NCBI GenBank assembly: GCA_018335615.1 | Contig: JAGXRS010000107.1 | Coordinates: forward strand, 1 to 5,067 | Origin: Hydrogenophaga sp. | GTDB lineage: Bacteria > Pseudomonadota > Gammaproteobacteria > Burkholderiales > Burkholderiaceae_C | Direction of reading: 5' to 3' | DNA: 5,067 nt | In this document: piece after piece, positions 1 to 5,067 of the stretch | Layout of the letters: each line of letters starts with the position of its first letter | How positions within the stretch are numbered: the first letter of the stretch is position 1 | The notes under the pieces: model-generated | Databases searched by the model: none | What the model saw: the letters and a program-made list of their open reading frames with translations, nothing else | What the model was told of the DNA's origin: nothing | Position numbers and translations under genes: made by a program

Positions 1-45
1 CCCGAACGCCATCTGGCCGTTGTCGTGCTTGTCGGGGTCGGACAT
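1..45 (-). CDS. 5' end of a leftward gene, possibly the partner sensor histidine kinase (partial)
   Basis: Reading leftward from an ATG at 45-43 gives MSDPDKHDNGQMAFG before the window ends; the frame is closed upstream by a TGA at 81-79. No clear Shine-Dalgarno precedes the ATG, so the start is uncertain, and a second in-frame ATG exists at 12-10. Fifteen residues show no domain. The only reason to suggest a sensor histidine kinase is position: OmpR/TctD-type response regulators are commonly followed directly by their kinase gene, and this frame opens 64 bases after the regulator's stop on the same strand. It could equally be an unrelated gene or a chance reading frame. The coding call itself is tentative. 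Confidence 0.35.
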   Translation of the reverse strand, partial: MSDPDKHDNGQMAFG

Positions 46-109
46 GTCAGGCGCTGCGCGGTGTCGGAGCGCAGGCGCTCACGCGGGGCCTCCGCGGCTG
101 GGTGCTCAT

Positions 110-784
<675 letters not shown>

Positions 785-790
785 GGGTGT

Positions 791-797
791 CTCCTCT
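791..797 (-). promoter_or_regulatory. Shine-Dalgarno site of the response regulator
   Basis: The minus strand reads AGAGGAG, followed by six bases and then the ATG at 784-782. It decides between that start and the in-frame ATG further upstream at 826, which has no comparable purine-rich site. Confidence 0.8.
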
Positions 798-886
798 GGG
801 CTGGCGGGGTCGTTGTTCTGGGGCAAGGTTTCATTTTAGGCGTGGGGCCTGTGGGTCCGTGCAGCCTGCCCTGGGGCATGGGGGTT

Positions 887-1438
887 TCACCGGGGGGCGG
901 GGTGGCGGGCCCGCTCCGTTGCCTCCGACCCGTAGGCCTCCAGCCCCAGCGCCACCACCGTGGCCACCTCGTCGCCCACCTGTGCGCGGAATTCCGCCTC
1001 GGCGCGCGCCACCGCCAGCCGGAACGCTTCCAGCCAGAGCAGGCCCGTGTCGGTGAACACGATGCGCCGCGCCCGCGCGTCCAGCGGATCGGCTTCGCGG
1101 CGCACCAGTCCCCAGGCCTCGCACTGCGACACCAGGTCGCCCATGGCCTGCTTGCTCATGCCGGCCTGTCGCGCCAGCTCGGTCAGGCGCGAGCCCTGCA
1201 GCCCGAGGTGGCGCGTGATGTGCACATGCGCCGCCCCGATCTGTTCGCGCGCCGCCAGGTTCGACAAGGCCAGCGGCACGTTCACGTCGTGCGCCATCAG
1301 GTGCAGCACGCGCTCGTCGAAGCGGCGCAGGGCCTGTCCCATGAGGCGGCCGAGGTGGCTGGCGCGCCAGCGGTCGTCAACCTGCGCGGTGAGGGCCGGG
1401 CGGTGGCCCGGCGGGCGTGAAGGGGTGGGGCGCGGCAT
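887..1438 (-). CDS. MarR-family winged-helix transcriptional regulator
   Basis: This 183-residue protein resembles MarR regulators, dimeric repressors that commonly lose DNA affinity on binding a small phenolic ligand or on cysteine oxidation. A helical dimerisation segment comes first (about 28-75). A helix-turn-helix follows (about 82-107; LTELARQAGMSKQAMGDLV), then a wing containing DPLDARARRIVFTDTG (about 117-132) with the usual acidic-plus-arginine wing pattern. A C-terminal helix closes the dimer part. C105 in the recognition region is one possible redox residue. Two starts are possible: ATG 1438 (chosen) and ATG 1465, which adds MVSFPYHLT from AT-rich, non-coding-looking DNA. Neither has a Shine-Dalgarno. 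A TATCAT hexamer at 1450-1445 sits where a -10 box would give a leaderless message from 1438. It is divergent from recA. Ligand and targets are unknown. Confidence 0.88.
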   Translation of the reverse strand: MPRPTPSRPPGHRPALTAQVDDRWRASHLGRLMGQALRRFDERVLHLMAHDVNVPLALSNLAAREQIGAAHVHITRHLGLQGSRLTELARQAGMSKQAMGDLVSQCEAWGLVRREADPLDARARRIVFTDTGLLWLEAFRLAVARAEAEFRAQVGDEVATVVALGLEAYGSEATERARHPAPR

Positions 1439-1469
1439 CGTCAGATGATAAGGAAAACTGACCATTTAT

Positions 1470-1483
1470 TCGATGCATATCGA
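1470..1483. promoter_or_regulatory. Inverted repeat in the MarR/recA divergent region, candidate operator
   Basis: The site is TCGAT-GCAT-ATCGA: two perfect 5-base arms around a 4-base spacer, in an AT-rich patch upstream of the MarR gene. MarR-family proteins often repress their own promoter through short palindromes near the start, so autoregulation is the simplest reading. The palindrome is short and could be chance. On the other side it is about 110 bases from the recA ATG. Confidence 0.35.
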
Positions 1484-1502
1484 TTTACTTGTCGCTAAAC
1501 TG

Positions 1503-1518
1503 CTGTTCAAGCATCCAG
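1503..1518. promoter_or_regulatory. LexA-box-like site upstream of recA
   Basis: CTGT, eight bases, then CCAG: one mismatch from the CTGT-N8-ACAG LexA (SOS) box known from Escherichia coli and many proteobacteria. It lies 64 bases before the recA start codon, the expected place for SOS control of recA. A second pair, CTGT at 1520-1523 and ACAG at 1534-1537, has perfect half-sites but ten bases between them, so it does not fit the standard spacing. TTGTCG at 1489-1494 is a possible -35 box, but I find no convincing -10 at 16-18 bases, so no promoter is called. Confidence 0.45.
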
Positions 1519-1569
1519 TCTGTACACCCCCGAACAGCGGCGATGCCACCGCCAACACCGCATTCCTTC

Positions 1570-1574
1570 AGGAG
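1570..1574 (+). promoter_or_regulatory. Shine-Dalgarno site of recA
   Basis: AGGAG, seven bases before the ATG at 1582. It fixes the recA start against the longer in-frame opening that begins at 1489. Confidence 0.85.
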
Positions 1575-1581
1575 TTTTTCC

Positions 1582-2718
<1,137 letters not shown>

Positions 2719-2724
2719 GCCCGC

Positions 2725-2754
2725 GCCCGGGTCTGCTGCGCGGCGGACCTGGGC
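2725..2754 (+). other. Hairpin between recA and recX, possible attenuator or translation block
   Basis: GCCCGGGTC (2725-2733) can pair with GACCTGGGC (2746-2754): nine base pairs including one G-T wobble, closing a 12-base loop. It starts seven bases after the recA stop and ends 11 bases before the recX ATG, so it would cover the recX ribosome-binding region. There is no T-run, so it is not a standard intrinsic terminator. In E. coli a terminator hairpin between recA and recX is known to keep recX expression far below recA; a similar job here is inference. Confidence 0.5.
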
Positions 2755-2765
2755 CATGCGATTCC

Positions 2766-3224
2766 ATGGGGTTTGACCAGATTTCCCTGAAAGGCCGGGC
2801 CTTGCGCCTGCTGGCCGGCCGCGAACACTCGCGCGCCGAGCTGCAGCGCAAGCTCGGCGCACATGAAACCGAGCCGGGCGAACTTGCCCGCGCGCTCGAC
2901 GAACTGCAAGCCAAAGGCTTCATCAACGAAGACCGCGTGATCGAATCCGTGCTGCACCGCCGCGCGGCGAAACTGGGCGCTTCGCGCGTGCGCCAGGAAC
3001 TGCAAGCCAAGGGGCTGGACCCGGACGCCGTGTCACAAGCGGTGCAGGAACTGCAAGGCACGGAAGTGGCCCGCGCCCGCGACGTCTGGCGCAAGAAATT
3101 CGGCAAGCCTTCACAGGATGCCAACGAACGCGCTAGGCAGATGCGTTTTCTCGCGGCGCGCGGCTTCAGCGGTGACGCCATTCGCCGCGTGGTGAGCGGT
3201 GGCGGGGACGACGAGGCCTTCTGA
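2766..3224 (+). CDS. recX: Regulatory protein RecX
   Basis: RecX binds RecA filaments and limits their growth and ATPase activity, damping recombination and SOS induction. The 152-residue product is all helical by composition and shows the family pattern: SLKGRALRLLAGREHSRAEL (7-26), GFINEDRVIESVL (51-63), then LGASRVRQELQAKGL (70-84), and a basic C-terminal module ending in RFLAARGFSGDAIRRVV (127-143). Length is within the usual range (E. coli RecX is 166 residues). The ATG at 2766 begins where homology begins, but its Shine-Dalgarno is poor. A GTG at 2715 overlapping the recA stop (GTGA) is in frame and would add 17 residues, allowing translational coupling; I think it less likely because those residues do not look conserved. 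It ends 134 bases before the convergent argC. Confidence 0.95.
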   Translation: MGFDQISLKGRALRLLAGREHSRAELQRKLGAHETEPGELARALDELQAKGFINEDRVIESVLHRRAAKLGASRVRQELQAKGLDPDAVSQAVQELQGTEVARARDVWRKKFGKPSQDANERARQMRFLAARGFSGDAIRRVVSGGGDDEAF

Positions 3225-3280
3225 AAACCGACGGGTGCCTCGGCTGGCTTTCTCTGCCCGACCCGCTCGAAACACCAGCG

Positions 3281-3317
3281 CACGCCGCGGAACCGGCGTT
3301 GCCGGGCCGCTGGCGTG
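3281..3317. repeat. Long GC-rich hairpin in the recX/argC convergent spacer
   Basis: Nested arms pair as CACGCC/GGCGTG (3281-3286 with 3312-3317), GCGG/CCGC (3287-3290 with 3307-3310) and CCGGC/GCCGG (3293-3297 with 3301-3305) around a GTT loop. Small bulges (AA against G, and one T) interrupt about 15 base pairs in all. It lies between two converging genes and works equally in either RNA. There is no T-run on either strand, so a role in stopping or stabilising both transcripts is inference. Confidence 0.55.
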
Positions 3318-3358
3318 GTCCCCCCTTGGGGAAGATGCGCAGCGTGGCAGGGGAGGTC
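3317..3358. repeat. Second inverted repeat ending at the argC stop, possible family repeat element
   Basis: GGTCCCCCC (3317-3325) pairs with GGGGAGGTC (3350-3358), eight of nine positions counting two G-T wobbles, around a 24-base loop; a smaller CCCC/GGGG hairpin within TCCCCCCTTGGGGAAG is an alternative. The right arm ends directly against the argC stop codon. The CCCCCTTGGGG core with a GC-rich middle and a closing GGGG tract resembles intergenic repeats I recall from Comamonadaceae genomes, but the copy number cannot be seen from one window. A terminator role for argC is possible but unproven, as no T-run follows. Confidence 0.4.
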
Positions 3359-4282
3359 TTAAATCCCCAGCATCAGCTGCAGGTTCTGCACCGCCGCGCC
3401 GCTGGCGCCCTTGCCCAGGTTGTCCAGGCGTGCCATCAGCACCGCGTGGTGGCGCGTGCCGTTGCCGAACACGCGCAGTTCCAGCCAGTTGGTGTCGTTC
3501 AGCGCCGTGGCGTCGAGCTTGCCGTTGTCGGTGGACGGTTCCACGCGCACGCAGCCGCCAGCGGCCAGGCTGTCGGCGTAATGCCGGGTCAGCGCATCGT
3601 GCAGGTCGGCGGCGCTGGGTTTGCCCGGCAGCAGGTCCAGGTGCAGGGGCAGCTGCACCAGCATGCCCTGGCGGAAATTGCCCACCGAGGGCACGAACAC
3701 CGGCCGGCGCGACAGGCCCGTGTAGCGCATGATTTCCGGCAGGTGCTTGTGCTCCAGTCCCAGGGCGTAGGTCTCGAACAGCGGCGCCTCACCCTTTTCA
3801 TAGGCCTCGATCATGGTGCGACCGCCGCCCGAATAGCCACTGACGGACGGCAGCGACAGCGGATGGTCCGGCGGCAGCAGGCCCGCATCCACCAGCGGGC
3901 GGATCAGCGCAATCGCACCGGTGGCGTAACAGCCCGGGTTGGCCACGCGGCGGGCATTCACCACCGCCTCGCGCTGGCCGGCGCAGAGTTCGGGAAAGCC
4001 GAACACCCAGTCGGGCGCGCAGCGGTGTGCGGTGGACGCGTCGATGATGCGCGGCTGGTGGCCTTCCAGGCTGTCGATCATGGCCACCGACTCGATGGCC
4101 GCGTCGTCGTGCAGGCACAGAATCACCACGTCCACCTGCGCCATCAACTCGCGCTTGGCCGCCGGGTCCTTGCGGCGCTCGGACGCGATGCTGACCACCT
4201 CGATCTGCGGCATGGTGGCCAGCCGTTCGCGAATCTGCAGCCCGGTCGTGCCGGCTTCCCCATCGATAAAGACCTTGAACAT
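3359..4282 (-). CDS. argC: N-acetyl-gamma-glutamyl-phosphate reductase, short (type 2) form
   Basis: ArgC reduces N-acetylglutamyl 5-phosphate to N-acetylglutamate 5-semialdehyde with NADPH, the third step of arginine synthesis, in the cytoplasm. The 307-residue product has the nucleotide-binding N-terminus MFKVFIDGEAGTTGLQI with glycine-rich loop (8-14), the catalytic cysteine C118 in NPGCYATGAI, a SGYSGGGR loop (148-155), and the conserved EHKHLPEI segment (177-184) that supplies the likely catalytic histidine. At 307 residues it matches the shorter type 2 ArgC family rather than the roughly 340-residue type 1. The ATG at 4282 is the only sensible start; a weak AAGG lies eight bases upstream. 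It converges on recX and diverges from sucC, with no other arginine gene in view. TTGACG at 4321-4316 is a possible -35 box for it, without a good -10. Confidence 0.96.
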   Translation of the reverse strand: MFKVFIDGEAGTTGLQIRERLATMPQIEVVSIASERRKDPAAKRELMAQVDVVILCLHDDAAIESVAMIDSLEGHQPRIIDASTAHRCAPDWVFGFPELCAGQREAVVNARRVANPGCYATGAIALIRPLVDAGLLPPDHPLSLPSVSGYSGGGRTMIEAYEKGEAPLFETYALGLEHKHLPEIMRYTGLSRRPVFVPSVGNFRQGMLVQLPLHLDLLPGKPSAADLHDALTRHYADSLAAGGCVRVEPSTDNGKLDATALNDTNWLELRVFGNGTRHHAVLMARLDNLGKGASGAAVQNLQLMLGI

Positions 4283-4300
4283 CGCGCTTGCCTTGTCAGT

Positions 4301-4327
4301 TTGGATTCAGAGATGCGTCAATATAAT
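4301..4327 (+). promoter_or_regulatory. Probable sucC promoter
   Basis: A perfect TATAAT -10 hexamer lies at 4322-4327 in a short AT-rich island (4320-4336) that stands out from GC-rich surroundings. The -35 is weak: TTGGAT at 4301-4306 (15-base spacing) or TTTGGA at 4300-4305 (16-base spacing), which suggests help from an activator or simply a strong -10. Transcription would begin near 4334, giving a leader of about 134 bases. The same island may hold the opposing argC promoter. Confidence 0.5.
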
Positions 4328-4333
4328 TATGTA

Positions 4334-4468
4334 TTACGCAGCGCCCGCCAGCGCGGGCATTAGTGCGCTGCAGCATGATACAGTTCCCGGTTGCTGCCCG
4401 CAGCACCCATCCATCGGTCCCCCACCGGCTGGTTGCCGGTCCTTTTTTCCATTCCTGAGAGAGCCCTC
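4334..4468 (+). ncRNA. Structured sucC 5' leader, candidate transcription attenuator
   Basis: The leader between the TATAAT box and the sucC start holds several competing pairings. GCAGC-GCCCGC (4338-4348) folds on GCGGGC (4353-4358) and GCTGC (4367-4371). GCAGCA (4370-4375) can instead pair with TGCTGC (4392-4397), and TGCTG (4392-4396) can pair with CAGCA (4401-4405). CCGGT (4387-4391) and CGGT (4415-4418) are both complementary to ACCG(G) at 4424-4428, the 5' arm of the terminator that follows. Such mutually exclusive stems before an intrinsic terminator are the layout of attenuators and riboswitches. Conserved RNA motifs upstream of sucA and sucC have been described in proteobacteria; whether this belongs to one cannot be judged by eye. 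The trigger (ligand, protein, sRNA or ribosome) is unknown. Confidence 0.45.
4424..4448 (+). terminator. Intrinsic terminator inside the sucC leader
   Basis: ACCGGC (4424-4429), loop TGGTT, GCCGGT (4435-4440), then CC and six T (4443-4448): a 6-bp stem with four G-C-rich inner pairs and a proper T-run on the plus strand. It ends 20 bases before the sucC ATG. argC runs away from it and recX ends over 1 kb upstream facing argC, so the transcript it would act on is the one starting at the sucC promoter. Confidence 0.75.
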
Positions 4469-5067
4469 ATGAAGATCCACGAGTACCAAGGCAAGGAAAT
4501 CTTGCGTCAATTCGGTGTGCCAGTGCCCCGCGGCATTGCGGCCTTCACCGTGCAAGAGGCGGTGGAAGCTGCCCAGAAACTGGGCGGCCCCGTGTGGGTC
4601 GTCAAGGCGCAGATCCACGCCGGTGGCCGTGGCAAGGGCGGTGGTGTGAAGGTCGCCAAGTCGATCGACGAGGTCAAGGCTCGCGCCGGTGACATCCTGG
4701 GCATGCAGCTCAAGACGCACCAGACCGGCCCCGAAGGCCAGAAGGTCCGCCGCCTCTACATCGAAGACGGCGCTGACATCAAGAACGAACTGTACGTGTC
4801 GCTCGTCACCGACCGCGCCACGCAGAAAGTGGCCCTGATCGCCTCCAGCGAAGGTGGCATGGACATCGAGGAAGTGGCCCACGCCACCCCCGAGAAGATC
4901 ATCACCGAGATGATCGATCCCCTGACGGGCATCACCCCCGAGCAGAGCAAGAAGGTGGCCGAGGCTATCGGCCTGACCGGCGCTTCCGTGGACCAGGCGG
5001 TTGACATCTTCGCCAAGATCTACAAGTGCTACATGGACACCGACGCGTCGCTGGTGGAAATCAACCC
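4469..5067 (+). CDS. sucC: Succinyl-CoA synthetase (ADP-forming) beta subunit, N-terminal half (partial)
   Basis: SucC pairs with SucD to interconvert succinyl-CoA and succinate plus CoA with phosphorylation of ADP, the substrate-level phosphorylation step of the TCA cycle. Only the first 199 codons of about 386-390 are present; the frame is open to the window end. It starts MKIHEYQGKEI, the family N-terminus, and carries the ATP-grasp nucleotide-binding elements: K46 in VVKAQIHAGGRGKGGG (44-59), with its glycine-rich loop, and E99 in LYIED. The window stops at VEIN, where N199 matches the Mg-binding Asn199 of the E. coli enzyme. GAGAGAG at 4457-4463 gives a Shine-Dalgarno five bases before the ATG. 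sucD is expected just downstream. Expression may be controlled by the terminator in its leader. Confidence 0.98.
   Translation, partial: MKIHEYQGKEILRQFGVPVPRGIAAFTVQEAVEAAQKLGGPVWVVKAQIHAGGRGKGGGVKVAKSIDEVKARAGDILGMQLKTHQTGPEGQKVRRLYIEDGADIKNELYVSLVTDRATQKVALIASSEGGMDIEEVAHATPEKIITEMIDPLTGITPEQSKKVAEAIGLTGASVDQAVDIFAKIYKCYMDTDASLVEIN

Noticed and set aside
833..838. TAAAAT on the minus strand as a -10 box for the response regulator
   Set aside because: No -35 resemblance at 16-18 bases upstream (the hexamers there read CACGGA or ACGGAC), so a separate promoter is not supported.
867..878. Small TGCC/GGCA hairpin downstream of the MarR gene as a terminator
   Set aside because: Four to five base pairs, no T-run on the minus strand, and the response regulator follows in the same direction.
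1524..1533. CTGT-N10-ACAG at 1520-1537 as the main LexA box
   Set aside because: The half-sites are perfect but ten bases of spacing is two more than the known box; kept only as a note beside the better-spaced site.
3299..4363. 354-codon rightward open frame opposite argC
   Set aside because: The complementary strand encodes ArgC with its catalytic Cys motif; this frame is His/Arg/Gln-rich without a domain or a ribosome-binding site.
4334..4882. 182-codon leftward open frame opposite the sucC start
   Set aside because: It is antisense to the conserved SucC N-terminus and would run through the sucC leader; no supporting start signal.

Overview
The window reads as ordinary chromosome from a GC-rich betaproteobacterium of the order Burkholderiales, most probably family Comamonadaceae (Acidovorax, Hydrogenophaga or Polaromonas type). 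The basis is the high GC content, the RecA, RecX and SucC protein sequences, and the gene order recA-recX followed shortly by sucC, which I recall from that family. No genome comparison was possible. I see no rRNA, tRNA, CRISPR array, insertion sequence or prophage gene.

Layout. Bases 1-1438 hold a leftward block: a MarR-family regulator (887-1438), an OmpR/TctD-type response regulator (110-784), and the probable first codons of a third gene (45 to 1), which by position could be the partner sensor kinase. Bases 1439-1581 are a divergent control region between the MarR gene and recA, with an inverted repeat next to the MarR gene and a LexA-box-like site on the recA side. Bases 1582-3224 are the rightward recA-recX pair, separated by a 9-bp hairpin. 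Bases 3225-3358 are a convergent spacer filled by two adjacent GC-rich hairpins. Bases 3359-4282 are a leftward argC of the short (type 2) kind. Bases 4283-4468 are a divergent argC/sucC control region. Bases 4469-5067 are the first half of sucC, cut by the window edge.

How the genes relate. RecA and RecX form a functional pair: RecX restrains RecA filaments, and the hairpin between the genes may keep RecX low. ArgC (arginine synthesis) and SucC (TCA cycle) share only a control region. The regulatory genes on the left have no visible target in the window, although the MarR gene shares its upstream region with recA.

The observation most worth following is the sucC leader. A perfect TATAAT at 4322-4327 lies about 140 bases before the start codon. 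A textbook intrinsic terminator (6-bp GC-rich stem plus six T) sits between them and ends only 20 bases before the sucC ATG. Any transcript reaching sucC from that promoter must read through it. The leader before it carries alternating GCAGC/GCTGC segments and two CGGT-type segments able to pair with the terminator's 5' arm. This is the layout expected of a transcription attenuator or riboregulator of succinyl-CoA synthetase. The rest of the window is conserved housekeeping sequence.
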